From Maritimibacter harenae (GTDB lineage: Bacteria > Pseudomonadota > Alphaproteobacteria > Rhodobacterales > Rhodobacteraceae), in assembly GCF_009882975.1 (NCBI RefSeq), contig NZ_WTUX01000070.1, positions 1 to 59,715 of the forward strand: 59,715 bases of DNA, given 5' to 3'. The notes beneath the pieces are model-generated. The model was not told the DNA's origin. It ran no database searches and worked only from the letters and a program-made list of their open reading frames with translations. Position 1 is the first letter of the stretch. Each line of letters opens with the position of its first letter. The position numbers were made by a program, and so were the translations under genes. Shown here piece after piece: positions 1 to 7,972 of the stretch.

Positions 1-55
1 CTCATGAACTCTGACTCTATCTCAAAATCCTGTCTTAGCAAGTGATTGATAACAA

Positions 56-1192
56 ATGCCCCAAAGTCCCAAAGACTCCAGCAGTCCGACAAACAAGCCC
101 GCAAATGCCGAGAAATCGCACTCAGCGTCCCATGACACGAAGAATGGCAATGAGCGCGACGAGAGAATGCCTACAGACGGCGACACGATCGCCCTCCCCG
201 CCCATGTGGCAGGCTCCGGGACACTGGACCGGCTGGTCGACACTGCGCGAGACTACGCCAAAGCTTCGACGGCCGAAAACACCAACAAGGCTTACGCCAC
301 CGACTGGAAGCACTTTGCGCGATGGTGCAGGTTGAAGGGGACAGAGCCTATTCCCCCGTCGCCGGAGATGATCGGGCTCTACCTGACCGACCTGGCGGCG
401 CCGACGAGCGGCGCCCCTGCCCTATCCGTTTCGACCATTGACCGTCGTCTGTCGGGGCTTGCTTGGAACTACGGGCAACGCGGGTTCACGCTGGATCGCA
501 AGGACCGGCACATCGCCACCGTGCTCGCGGGCATCAAACGCAAGCATGCACGCCCTCCGGTGCAGAAAGAGGCAATCTTGCCGGAGGACATCCTCGCCAT
601 GGTCGCCACCCTTCCCTTCGATCTACGCGGGTTGCGGGATCGGGCTATTCTTCTCATCGGGTATGCCGGTGGTCTCAGACGCTCGGAAATCGTCAGCCTC
701 GACTTCGGCAAAGACGACACGCCCGACAGCGGCGGCTGGATCGAGATCCTCGACGACGGCGCAGTACTGACACTGAACGCCAAAACCGGATGGCGCGAAG
801 TGGAGATCGGGCGCGGCTCCAGCGATCAGACCTGCCCGGTGCATGCGCTGGAACAGTGGCTGCACTTTGGGAAGATCGATTTCGGTCCCGTGTTCGTCGG
901 GACCTCGCGGGACGGCAAGCGTGCCACGGAGACGAGATTGAACGACAAACATGTGGCGCGCCTGATCAAACGCACCGTGCTGGACGCGGACATCCGATCA
1001 GAGCTGCCCGAGAAAGACCGCCTCGCTCTCTTCTCAGGCCACTCCCTGCGCGCAGGTCTCGCTAGCTCCGCCGAAGTAGACGAGCGCTACGTCCAGAAGC
1101 AACTCGGCCACGTCTCGGCCGAGATGACCCGGCGCTACCAGCGCCGCCGCGATCGGTTCCGCGTGAACCTGACAAAGGCCGCGGGGCTCTGA
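56..1192 (+). CDS. Tyrosine site-specific recombinase / integrase
   Basis: Phage-integrase family recombinase (378 aa from the first ATG) that would cut and rejoin DNA through a covalent tyrosine intermediate. The N-terminal SAM-like core-binding domain is around residues 55-165 and the catalytic domain around 170-370. The catalytic set can be read: Arg208 in GGLRRSE, Lys243 in NAKTG, His329 and Arg332 in HSLR, His352 in LGH, and Tyr361 in TRRYQRR. The first 37 residues are Ser/Asn/Lys rich and could be non-coding, since an ATG at 167 follows a purine-rich stretch; the start is therefore uncertain. It is followed after 58 bp by a serine recombinase on the same strand. No attachment site is visible, so a role in multimer resolution or in integration cannot be told apart. 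Confidence 0.9.
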   Translation: MPQSPKDSSSPTNKPANAEKSHSASHDTKNGNERDERMPTDGDTIALPAHVAGSGTLDRLVDTARDYAKASTAENTNKAYATDWKHFARWCRLKGTEPIPPSPEMIGLYLTDLAAPTSGAPALSVSTIDRRLSGLAWNYGQRGFTLDRKDRHIATVLAGIKRKHARPPVQKEAILPEDILAMVATLPFDLRGLRDRAILLIGYAGGLRRSEIVSLDFGKDDTPDSGGWIEILDDGAVLTLNAKTGWREVEIGRGSSDQTCPVHALEQWLHFGKIDFGPVFVGTSRDGKRATETRLNDKHVARLIKRTVLDADIRSELPEKDRLALFSGHSLRAGLASSAEVDERYVQKQLGHVSAEMTRRYQRRRDRFRVNLTKAAGL

Positions 1193-1235
1193 TCGCGCGG
1201 TCATTCGGTCGTTTATTGATGATACATAAAATTGC

Positions 1236-1248
1236 AAACGGCCCGTTT
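1236..1248. promoter_or_regulatory. Small palindrome just before the resolvase start
   Basis: AAACGG and CCGTTT are separated by one base and end two bases before the resolvase ATG. The position fits an operator or a translation-control hairpin for the resolvase gene; no function is proven. Confidence 0.3.
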
Positions 1249-1250
1249 TC

Positions 1251-2159
1251 ATGCCCCTGATAGGCTACGCCCGTGTTTCCACAGAGGATCAGACCCCCCT
1301 GCCCCAGTCTGAGGCCCTGCAGTCTGCGGGATGCGCCGAGATCTTTGAAGAGCACGCCTCGGGCGGCAATCGCGCGCGACCGGTGCTGGCACGCGTGCTC
1401 GAACGCGTCCAGAGCGGCGATACGCTGGTCGTTGTGCGGATCGACCGGCTTGCGCGATCTCTGTCGCACTTGCTGGAGGTGATCGAAAGACTGGAGGGAA
1501 AGGGGGCGTTCTTCCGCTCGCTCCAGGACCCGATCGACACTGCCTCGCCCCAGGGCAAGTTCACGTTGCAGGTTCTGGGCGCTGCGGCTGAGTTCGAACG
1601 CGCTCTGATCCGCGAGCGCACAAAGGCCGGGCTTGCCTCTGCGCGCGCCAAAGGGCGCGTAGGCGGCAACCCAGGGCTACGCGCCAAGGATCCCGCCGCG
1701 CTGCGCAAGGTGCGGCTGGCACGGCAGGACGGCTATATGGAACGCCTGAACGAGACCGCGCAGGATTGGGTGCCTCATGTGCGCCGCCTGCGCCCCGATA
1801 TGGCTTGGGAAGACGTGCTGCGAATTATCAATGCCCCCCTGCCCCCAGATCACCATTGGACACAAGGCCGACTGCTCCGCGCTGTGAAGGCATATGTGCG
1901 CGACGGGTTCCTTCCTGCCGAGGTGCTTGGCCGCGCCGGACGCCGCGAAACCGATGACCGCCTGCCGGCCATCGTCGCAGCGATCAAAGGCGCGGACCCC
2001 GAAATCACGCTGCAGGCGATCTGCGATCGGCTAGAGTCGATGCGCGAACGGACCCCTCGAGGTCGTGCCAGCTGGCAGCCGTCTTCGGTCAAAATGTTGC
2101 TCGAACGAGCGGAGCGGCTTGGCCTAATTTCATCAGAATCGGCTCACTCCCAACTGTAA
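1251..2159 (+). CDS. Serine recombinase (resolvase/invertase family)
   Basis: Protein of 302 aa with an N-terminal resolvase catalytic domain (about residues 1-140). It starts with the typical IGYARVST motif carrying the nucleophile Ser10, followed by RIDRLARS and the FERALIRERTKAGL helix that ends the catalytic core. Known family members make staggered breaks with a 5'-phosphoserine link. The C-terminal part (about 160-300) is longer than the usual short HTH of Tn3 resolvases and contains an extra winged-helix-like or HTH segment rich in Arg and Leu. On a plasmid the likely job is dimer resolution, or mobility of a transposon-like unit. The preceding tyrosine recombinase is on the same strand but in a separate frame. 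It is followed by the replication control region. Confidence 0.9.
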   Translation: MPLIGYARVSTEDQTPLPQSEALQSAGCAEIFEEHASGGNRARPVLARVLERVQSGDTLVVVRIDRLARSLSHLLEVIERLEGKGAFFRSLQDPIDTASPQGKFTLQVLGAAAEFERALIRERTKAGLASARAKGRVGGNPGLRAKDPAALRKVRLARQDGYMERLNETAQDWVPHVRRLRPDMAWEDVLRIINAPLPPDHHWTQGRLLRAVKAYVRDGFLPAEVLGRAGRRETDDRLPAIVAAIKGADPEITLQAICDRLESMRERTPRGRASWQPSSVKMLLERAERLGLISSESAHSQL

Positions 2160-2351
2160 CTAGCAGAGGCTCAAACAGCTGAATCTATCGCTCTAAACAC
2201 CGTCAGAAGGTCAATTGTGCCATTGGTTGCATGGGTTTAGCCAATACCATCCAAACAATCCCCATGAATGGCTTGAAGCACGGTCTTTTGGATTTATCAC
2301 CATAAAATCAACAACTTGCAGTTATCTTGATGTGACTGTACGTATTGGTGC

Positions 2352-2360
2352 TGTGGATAA
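2352..2360 (-). promoter_or_regulatory. DnaA box
   Basis: TGTGGATAA on the plus strand is the exact complement of the consensus DnaA box TTATCCACA. It sits in an A/T-rich stretch 142 bp upstream of repA. In repABC plasmids the replication origin is usually inside repC, so this may be an accessory or regulatory site rather than the origin itself. Confidence 0.45.
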
Positions 2361-2415
2361 CTTTCACACTACATCTAGATTCTTCTTGCCGGACTCACTT
2401 GATCGTGGCATTCCC

Positions 2416-2460
2416 ATTCTGACGGTAAAACGCGTCAGTCGCGCTGTACACCGTCAGAAT
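2416..2460. repeat. 11-bp inverted repeat, candidate repA operator
   Basis: ATTCTGACGGT (2416-2426) and ACCGTCAGAAT (2450-2460) are perfect inverted copies separated by 23 bp, 41 bp before the repA start. A near copy, ACCGTCAGAAGG, lies at 2199. RepA proteins of this family repress their own operon by binding operators near the promoter, so this is a reasonable RepA-binding candidate. Confidence 0.45.
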
Positions 2461-2501
2461 GACCAAGAGCCTCAACAGAGGCCGAGAGTGGGCGGCAGGA
2501 C

Positions 2502-3701
2502 ATGGATGATCGTAACGTTGGATACGCGCAAGGCATAGGCTCTTCCGACATCGGAGCATTTGCCGACAATCTGGCTGAATCTTTGGATCGCCAGATGAAG
2601 ATCGCTTTCGAGCCCGAAGAACGAAAGTCCCTGCGCCGATTCAGTTCTACCGAAGTTGCCAGCCTCCTGCGCGTTAGCACATCTAACCTGCGCAACCGGC
2701 ACAAGGACGGCAGCTTCCCGGAAGTTCATACAGACAACCGCGGACACCGGTTCTACACAGCCCAAGAGATCGATAAGCTGCGCGACATTCTGGGGCGCAC
2801 CGGAAAGAACGCAGAAAGCTACCGCCCCGGTCGACGTGAAGGCGATCGTCTCCAGGTGATATCTGTCGTCAATTTCAAAGGCGGATCGTCAAAAACAACA
2901 GCAACGATCCATCTTGCACAACGGTATGCTTTGCGAGGTTACCGAGTGTTGGTCTTGGATCTCGATCCGCAGGCAAGTTTGACCACCTTTTTCGGCTTTC
3001 GGCCAGAGCTCGAGTTCGCCGAAGGCGGCACAATCTATGATGCCCTGAGATATGAGGAACAAGTTCCGCTCTCAGCCGTCATCCAAAAAACCTACTTCCA
3101 TAAGCTCGATATGGTCCCAGCGGGCCTGATGCTCTCGGAATACGAAACTGAGACGGCAAACGCCCTCGCCCGCCGGGTGCAACCCATATTTGCGGAGCGT
3201 CTTGCCTTAGCGCTTGAGGAAGTAGAGGCGAATTACGACATCGTTCTGATCGACTGCCCACCTCAACTTGGCTTTCTGACCCTAACGGCGTTGGCAGCCT
3301 CGACGGGACTCCTAGTAACGGTCGTGCCTGGCATGCTCGACATTGCTTCAATGAGCCAGTTCCTGAAACTTGCTTCGGAAACGGTAAAGGCTGTCGAAGA
3401 AGCCATTGGCAGGCGCGTTACATGGGACTTCGTAAAGTTCTTGATCACGAGATACGAGCCGTCGGACGGGCCTCAGACCCAGATGGCGGGCTACCTGAGA
3501 TCGATCTTGGCCGGACAGGTCATGACTGAGCCAATGCTGAAATCTACAGCAATCTCGGACGCCGGTATGACCCAGCAAACCGTCTACGAAGTTGATCCGA
3601 GCCAATTCATTAGAAAAACGATTGATCGCGCTCTGACCAGCGTGAATGGCGTTGGAGATGAGTTGGAACAGACAATCCAAATGGCATGGGGGCGTCGCTG
3701 A
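2502..3701 (+). CDS. repA: RepA, ParA-type partition ATPase of repABC
   Basis: Partition ATPase of 399 aa, the normal length for RepA of repABC plasmids. The N-terminal ~100 residues hold a MerR-like helix-turn-helix (around residues 47-95, with STEVASLLRVSTSNLRNR), used in this family for operon autorepression. The ParA domain starts near residue 117. The deviant Walker A KGGSSKTT is at 126-133, followed by LVLDLDPQASLT and DIVLIDCPP as Walker B. It works with RepB and parS to segregate plasmid copies. The stop codon overlaps the repB start by one base (TGATG), so the two are translationally coupled. An inverted repeat and a DnaA box lie upstream. Confidence 0.93.
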   Translation: MDDRNVGYAQGIGSSDIGAFADNLAESLDRQMKIAFEPEERKSLRRFSSTEVASLLRVSTSNLRNRHKDGSFPEVHTDNRGHRFYTAQEIDKLRDILGRTGKNAESYRPGRREGDRLQVISVVNFKGGSSKTTATIHLAQRYALRGYRVLVLDLDPQASLTTFFGFRPELEFAEGGTIYDALRYEEQVPLSAVIQKTYFHKLDMVPAGLMLSEYETETANALARRVQPIFAERLALALEEVEANYDIVLIDCPPQLGFLTLTALAASTGLLVTVVPGMLDIASMSQFLKLASETVKAVEEAIGRRVTWDFVKFLITRYEPSDGPQTQMAGYLRSILAGQVMTEPMLKSTAISDAGMTQQTVYEVDPSQFIRKTIDRALTSVNGVGDELEQTIQMAWGRR

Positions 3702-4669
3702 TGGCCCGAAATATCTTCAATCAGCCTCCAAAGGACGAGAAGGAGAGCGCGGCCCCCTCCCCTACCCCGCCAAAAGCAGCAAAACTGCCAGGATCTGTTG
3801 GCGGATTGCGCGACTCTTTGCGCGAGATTACCGCGAATTCGATCCGTGACATCGAGCCCGATCAGATTGACATGGATGGTCTGCGCGATCGGTTGGTGCT
3901 GGAGGATTCCAGTATTGATGAGTTGGCCGAAAGCATTCGCAAGCATGGGCAACAAGTACCAATTATGGTCCGTCCATCAGCGCAACCGGACAGATACCGT
4001 ATCATCTACGGACGACGCAGGCTCGCAGCGATCCGCATGGTCGGCGGAACGGTCAAGGCGATCGTTCGAAGCCTGGATGACGACGCATCTCTGATCGCAC
4101 AGGGCCAAGAGAACAACCTCCGACTAGACCCGTCTTTCATTGAGAAATCTCTTTTTATCAAAGAGATGCAGGAATCAGGTTACAAGCCAAACGTCATTCA
4201 GGATGCTCTCGGCTTGACACGGCAGGGCGTGTCCAATCATCGCGTCGTCATAGAGCAACTGCCAGAAGGGCTTGTACAGCTGATCGGGCCGGCACATGGC
4301 ATCGGACGACGGCAATGGGGTGACCTGGCCGCTTTGTCGAAAAAGATAGATCTGGTGAACACAGCCAAAGAGGTGATCGCCGCCCTGCCCGACGACACTC
4401 CAAGCGCGGATAAGTTTCAGGCAGTCTACTCGGCTTGCTCGAACAAGGCGCGTAGCGACAAGAAGCAAGCCAACCGCAGCCTAACGTCCGTTGTCAAAGA
4501 TGGGGACGGTAGCTCTGTGGGAACGCTGACAGTCGACCAGAAAACGATCGCTATCAAGATCACCAAGAAGGACAACCCAGAATTCGGCCAATGGATCGAA
4601 GAGCGCGCGGAGGCAGCGCTTTTGAAGCTCTTCGAACAGTGGCGGAATGAGAGCGGCTCTGGGTCCTAA
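3701..4669 (+). CDS. repB: RepB, ParB-type centromere-binding protein of repABC
   Basis: ParB/RepB protein of 322 aa that would bind parS sites and load onto plasmid DNA for segregation. The start is the ATG that overlaps the repA stop; it gives the typical RepB opening MARNIFNQPP. The ParB N-terminal domain (about residues 50-150) includes the family signature IIYGRRRLAA followed by GQENNLRLDPSFIEKS. A central HTH follows (QDALGLTRQGVSNHRVV), and the C-terminal region would dimerise. Two palindromes downstream of repC match the general RepABC parS pattern and are its likely targets. Confidence 0.93.
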   Translation: MARNIFNQPPKDEKESAAPSPTPPKAAKLPGSVGGLRDSLREITANSIRDIEPDQIDMDGLRDRLVLEDSSIDELAESIRKHGQQVPIMVRPSAQPDRYRIIYGRRRLAAIRMVGGTVKAIVRSLDDDASLIAQGQENNLRLDPSFIEKSLFIKEMQESGYKPNVIQDALGLTRQGVSNHRVVIEQLPEGLVQLIGPAHGIGRRQWGDLAALSKKIDLVNTAKEVIAALPDDTPSADKFQAVYSACSNKARSDKKQANRSLTSVVKDGDGSSVGTLTVDQKTIAIKITKKDNPEFGQWIEERAEAALLKLFEQWRNESGSGS

Positions 4670-4909
4670 GCCCCGAGCCACACAGAGTAACTCGAGCAGA
4701 GGAGAAAAGCGAAGACCAGAAAGAAAAGAGCCCCCCAAAGTTTCCCCTGGAGAGCCCTCATCATTCGATTAGCACTCATGATGTAGCAACCTCCAGCAAA
4801 CCGGTCAAGAGTCACCGATTCGGTGGACGGGTTTTTATTGCCTTTTTCTGAGCGAAATCTCGGGAAGAGACTGGGAAGTTGTGGGCCGAACGGTCGTCGT
4901 GAAGAAACC
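4670..4909 (-). ncRNA. repB-repC intergenic region, expected site of the antisense ctRNA
   Basis: The 240-bp gap between repB and repC is too long for simple coupling. In repABC plasmids this position encodes a short antisense RNA (ctRNA or incA) on the opposite strand that limits RepC synthesis. I do not see a clear promoter or terminator for it, so the assignment rests on position and on the hairpin within it. No protein-coding gene is convincing here. Confidence 0.4.
4799..4836 (+). terminator. Attenuator-like hairpin upstream of repC
   Basis: The arms AACCGGTC (4799-4806) and GACGGGTT (4826-4833) pair with one mismatch and enclose a perfect inner stem CACCGA/TCGGTG. A run of Ts follows at once. 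This is the form of an intrinsic terminator, placed about 75 bp before the repC ATG. In this plasmid family, pairing of the ctRNA with the leader allows such a structure to form and stops repC expression, so this is a likely copy-number switch. Confidence 0.55.
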
Positions 4910-5965
4910 ATGGCATTTACAAAACTATCGATCAGAACCGCTGATGCTGATGCATCACGCGGCTCAATTTCTGCGGCTGAAACCGACATCTGGACCATCT
5001 TCAGGGCACTAAGAGATGCACGTAGCGTATTCGGTCTGCGTCCTGGCCATATCCAAACACTTCAAGCCATGCTCAGTTTCTTGAAGCCCGGCCATGGCGA
5101 AACGGTTTTCGCGTCCAACGACTCGATTTGCCAGCGCGTCGGCGGAATCGACGAACGGACACTCCGCAGGCACATCAACCGCTTCGTCGAACTCGGGTTC
5201 ATCAAACGCAATGACAGCTCGAACAGAAAGCGCTACCGCGTTCGCTCATCCAGCGGGGAATGCATCAGCTATGGACTGTCTCTAACCCCCCTCCTCCAAC
5301 GTGCGAGCGAGCTTATCGCCATCGCACATGAGATGGAAAATAACCGGCGGGATCGGATATTTGTCCGCAAACAGATCCTGACAAAGCTCGCCCATTTGGA
5401 AGAGCATGATCCCAGCAACACATTCATCAACCACGCACGGAGAGCTCTACGCAGGAAGCTGAGCCTTACCGAATACCACGCGCTGCTCGCCGACACGGAC
5501 AAAGAATGCCAGACTTTGTATACCCCAGATAACCCACCAGAAACTGTGGAGTTGCCCGCCAATGACGGACAAACTGTCCGGCACCAATCTATGTCTGAAG
5601 AAGAAAAAAAAGATTTAGATAGCAACACAGGCAATGAAGCTCTGAAACCAGACTTGCTAACCTCAGTCTGCGATCAAGCGACATCGTTCTCCACAGAGAG
5701 ACTTAGAGACTGGTTGGACATTGAAAACCATGCTCGAACTCTTGCACCCATGATGGGGATTCACCCAGAAACATTTGAGAAAGCCAAGAATGCAGTAGGA
5801 GCTCAGAAAGCGTCATGCGCGATCTTCATCATGCTACAACTTGGACAACGCATCAGGGATTTTGGAGCGTACTTTCACAGTATCACCTTGGGCCAACGTC
5901 AAGACCAGTTTGATCCAGTGGCTTTGATCAAGCGTCTATCCAAAACTGCTATGCAAACCGCCTAG
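4910..5965 (+). CDS. repC: RepC replication initiator
   Basis: Initiator protein of repABC replicons, 351 aa from the ATG at 4910 (a longer frame exists but would run through the attenuator hairpin). Recognisable segments are the N-terminal replication domain with RPGHIQTLQAMLSFLKPG, the winged-helix region with SICQRVGGIDERTLRRHINRFVELGFI, and a C-terminal domain separated by a Ser/Glu-rich linker near residue 225. RepC binds the origin, which in studied plasmids lies within repC itself. The gene ends immediately before the first parS-like palindrome. Confidence 0.9.
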   Translation: MAFTKLSIRTADADASRGSISAAETDIWTIFRALRDARSVFGLRPGHIQTLQAMLSFLKPGHGETVFASNDSICQRVGGIDERTLRRHINRFVELGFIKRNDSSNRKRYRVRSSSGECISYGLSLTPLLQRASELIAIAHEMENNRRDRIFVRKQILTKLAHLEEHDPSNTFINHARRALRRKLSLTEYHALLADTDKECQTLYTPDNPPETVELPANDGQTVRHQSMSEEEKKDLDSNTGNEALKPDLLTSVCDQATSFSTERLRDWLDIENHARTLAPMMGIHPETFEKAKNAVGAQKASCAIFIMLQLGQRIRDFGAYFHSITLGQRQDQFDPVALIKRLSKTAMQTA

Positions 5966-5966
5966 T

Positions 5967-5982
5967 GTCCACCGCGGTGGAC
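5967..5982. promoter_or_regulatory. parS-like palindrome, copy 1
   Basis: GTCCACCGCGGTGGAC is a perfect 16-bp palindrome starting one base after the repC stop. It follows the RepABC parS layout GTTNNNNGCNNNNAAC, with GTC/GAC in place of GTT/AAC at the ends. It is the likely RepB-binding centromere. Confidence 0.7.
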
Positions 5983-6099
5983 GTCTGGCCATCAACTAGT
6001 CCAATGACGCGCGGTCTCGCCACATGCATCAAAGCGACAGAGCCAAATTCCACTAGGGCGATACTACACAGTCAATCCATGTACCTCCGACCCGCCGAT

Positions 6100-6115
6100 G
6101 TCCACCGCGGTGGAC
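6100..6115. promoter_or_regulatory. parS-like palindrome, copy 2
   Basis: This is an identical copy of the 16-bp palindrome GTCCACCGCGGTGGAC, 133 bp downstream of the first. Two exact copies in the short gap between repC and the next gene make chance unlikely and support a centromere cluster. Confidence 0.7.
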
Positions 6116-6139
6116 AGATCCGGCACCAAGTCTCACAAC

Positions 6140-6652
6140 TCACATGCGCGACAGCCGCTTTTCGTCATCCACCACTTCCAAAGAACCCTTGTTGGCAGTC
6201 CAGGCCCACAGGACGATGTTGAAGTCCGTTGATGACGCACCCTTCGCAAAGCTTTGGATCAGAAGCCCCGCAAACCGATCTGCTATAAGGGCGCGTGCTA
6301 GCTCCTGTGTCGGTACCAATTGGCCATCGAGCATCTTCATGCGCCATGCAGAGTCGGCAAGCATCGCCTCGGTCACACCATACCGTTCGAGCTTGTCCTG
6401 ATCGCGGGTATCGAAAATAGGCCCAAGGTCGGCTTTGTAGGACACCAGGATCGTGGGTTGCAGGCTGCCTACCTGGTTGGCTTCTCTAAGAGCGGTCGCG
6501 GGATCCAGCGAGGTGTAGAGGGCAGGGGTGCCCTTGGCGTTAAAGCGCCCTCCATAGAGTTCAGCGCCTCGTCCGGACAGAGGTTCACGCGCATAGACCG
6601 GGTTCAGGGCGCGATAGAGTGGCCCTGTGTAGCGTCCATCTTTCAGCGGCAT
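6140..6652 (-). CDS. RES-domain toxin
   Basis: RES-family toxin of 170 aa. The family is known to degrade NAD+ and halt growth. The fold-typical segments are visible: LYRALNP near the N-terminus, YGGRFNAKG with the conserved Arg, YTSLDPATALREAN with the conserved Glu, and the C-terminal GASSTDFNIVLW. It is expressed after its antitoxin; the antitoxin stop codon and this start codon overlap by one base. Lying next to parS, the pair would kill cells that lose the plasmid. Residues look intact, so the toxin is probably active. Confidence 0.88.
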   Translation of the reverse strand: MPLKDGRYTGPLYRALNPVYAREPLSGRGAELYGGRFNAKGTPALYTSLDPATALREANQVGSLQPTILVSYKADLGPIFDTRDQDKLERYGVTEAMLADSAWRMKMLDGQLVPTQELARALIADRFAGLLIQSFAKGASSTDFNIVLWAWTANKGSLEVVDDEKRLSRM

Positions 6653-7002
6653 CAGGCAAAGACGCCCGCATCGACCGCATCGATGTATTCCAGAACTTGC
6701 TGAGCTTTGCCTTCCTGCACCAGCTGCATGGCTGTCCGGCCATCAAAGCCGGGCAGGGGCTCTGACCGGTACCATGCATAGGCCATCAGTTCCGAGCCGA
6801 AGCGGGGCTCAACTTTGTTCAGCACCTCTACCAATTCGCGCAGGCGGCGCTGCGTCTTGTCCGAACCGATGCGGGCTCGCCTCTGCAACGCGTCTTTGCC
6901 CAAGCCGACGGTCAATGCGATCTCTTCTGCTGATGTGCGTAGCACCGCGGCGATCTTGCGCGGTTCGAATTGCCCAGCTTCAGCAAAGTTCGTGATGTGC
7001 AT
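6652..7002 (-). CDS. Xre/MbcA/ParS-family antitoxin
   Basis: Antitoxin partner of the RES toxin, 116 aa. It has an Xre-like HTH in the N-terminal half (about residues 10-60, with AAVLRTSAEEIALTVGLGKDALQRR) and a C-terminal DUF2384-type toxin-binding domain (VEPRFGSELMAYAWYRSEPLPGFDGRTAMQLVQEGKAQQVLEYIDAVDAG). The final Gly-rich region of such antitoxins inserts into the toxin active site. A strong ribosome-binding site (AGGAG) precedes the ATG, and a clear sigma-70-type promoter lies just upstream. Confidence 0.88.
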   Translation of the reverse strand: MHITNFAEAGQFEPRKIAAVLRTSAEEIALTVGLGKDALQRRARIGSDKTQRRLRELVEVLNKVEPRFGSELMAYAWYRSEPLPGFDGRTAMQLVQEGKAQQVLEYIDAVDAGVFA

Positions 7003-7461
7003 GATCTATGCTCCTACGGTGATACTGACGGTATATAGCGGCAACATCGCTGAAATTCAAGCTGACAGGAGGCGCTGCGCCTTCGTTTCCCGTGCTTATC
7101 CGTAACGCTGCAGTGCTCTGAACGAAGCAAATCCTGATCTTTGGGCCTGAGAGGTCACCGTTGGAGCGCTTTTGCCGATCGAGAACGTCAGATAAGCTAT
7201 TGATAATATGAGAAAGACTGCAGCAGTCGGGCCGGAGTTGCCGATATGGCTTGCCGATCTTGGATCGAAACCGCCACTTACTGCATGCCGTCACTGGGGT
7301 CCGCGGTGGTGTCGGACCCTCGGCCGTTACCCCGGACCAGTTGGCTGCTGAAAAGTAAAAGTGTCCTTCGGGTTTTGTGACTGACGGATGAGGGCCTTTG
7401 GGGTCCCTCGGATGGGTCCGGACCGGATTCCGGTCTGTCTTTCCTAATGAAGGGCATTCTA
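7003..7461. other. Gap between the RES/Xre operon and the next gene
   Basis: Apart from the toxin-antitoxin promoter at its left end, I see no supported gene or clear structure in these 459 bases. Open frames here lack plausible starts or protein-like composition. Confidence 0.5.
7032..7060 (-). promoter_or_regulatory. Promoter of the RES/Xre operon
   Basis: On the minus strand TTGAAT (-35) and TATATA (-10) are separated by exactly 17 bp, 30 bp before the antitoxin ATG. A partly repeated GGTGATA/GGTATA sequence overlaps the -10 and would suit autoregulation by the antitoxin. Confidence 0.6.
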
Positions 7462-7932
7462 ATGGAAACAGGTGTCTTGCGCGTGCTCCGCACAACCGCC
7501 GCCTCCTGGTGGCGGCATAGAGAGCTGCGCAGAACTGGCCAGACGGCGCTATCGCGGCAACTCGAGCGCGAGACCGTCCTGCGCGATCTTGGCTACCTCA
7601 GGCAGGCGGCATTATTGCCAAACGCGCATGTGATCTGCGGGGAGGGTGGGACGTTCCTTCATCTCGGCTGGACCACAGTGTCGACTTTCGCGCCGATCGA
7701 ACGCTTTCCCTTGGCCGCTCTTGCGGTCGCACGAGGGACCCCGTTCATCGATATCCGACCCGTCACCGATGTTATCGCATTCGCGAACTTGCCGCGGGTG
7801 GCGCGGGACAGATCTGTCGATCCTGACCTTTCAGGTGCCGGCAGGTGCGTCTCGCTGACCACCTACATCGACACGGTCGAGCGGCTCGGCGCGAGGATCG
7901 TCAACGATCCGCGGCCCCGTCAGTCAATCTGA
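7462..7932 (+). CDS. Hypothetical protein
   Basis: Unrecognised protein of 156 aa. The ATG at 7462 was chosen because GAAGGG lies at a good distance before it; an upstream in-frame ATG at 7447 lacks such a site. The N-terminus is basic with many Arg and two Trp (SWWRHRELRR), followed by mixed hydrophobic strands. No signal peptide or known motif is seen. It opens the plus-strand backbone block and ends 40 bp before the ArdC gene. Confidence 0.55.
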   Translation: METGVLRVLRTTAASWWRHRELRRTGQTALSRQLERETVLRDLGYLRQAALLPNAHVICGEGGTFLHLGWTTVSTFAPIERFPLAALAVARGTPFIDIRPVTDVIAFANLPRVARDRSVDPDLSGAGRCVSLTTYIDTVERLGARIVNDPRPRQSI

Positions 7933-7972
7933 TCACCACTCCCTCTCACAAACATTCGAAAGGAGGCCAGCC

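Larger units (their letters stand above)
2160..2501. other. Non-coding region upstream of repA
   Basis: No convincing gene is seen in these 342 bases, although one open frame crosses them. The stretch is richer in A and T than its surroundings, contains an exact DnaA-box consensus, and carries three copies of an ACCGTCAGAA motif (one at 2199-2208, one inverted at 2416-2426, one at 2450-2460). It is the likely location of the repA promoter and its autoregulatory operator. Confidence 0.5.

Noticed and set aside
2215-2538. 107-aa open frame upstream of repA
   Set aside because: It covers the A/T-rich control region with the DnaA box and inverted repeats and overlaps the repA start; no ribosome-binding site is seen.
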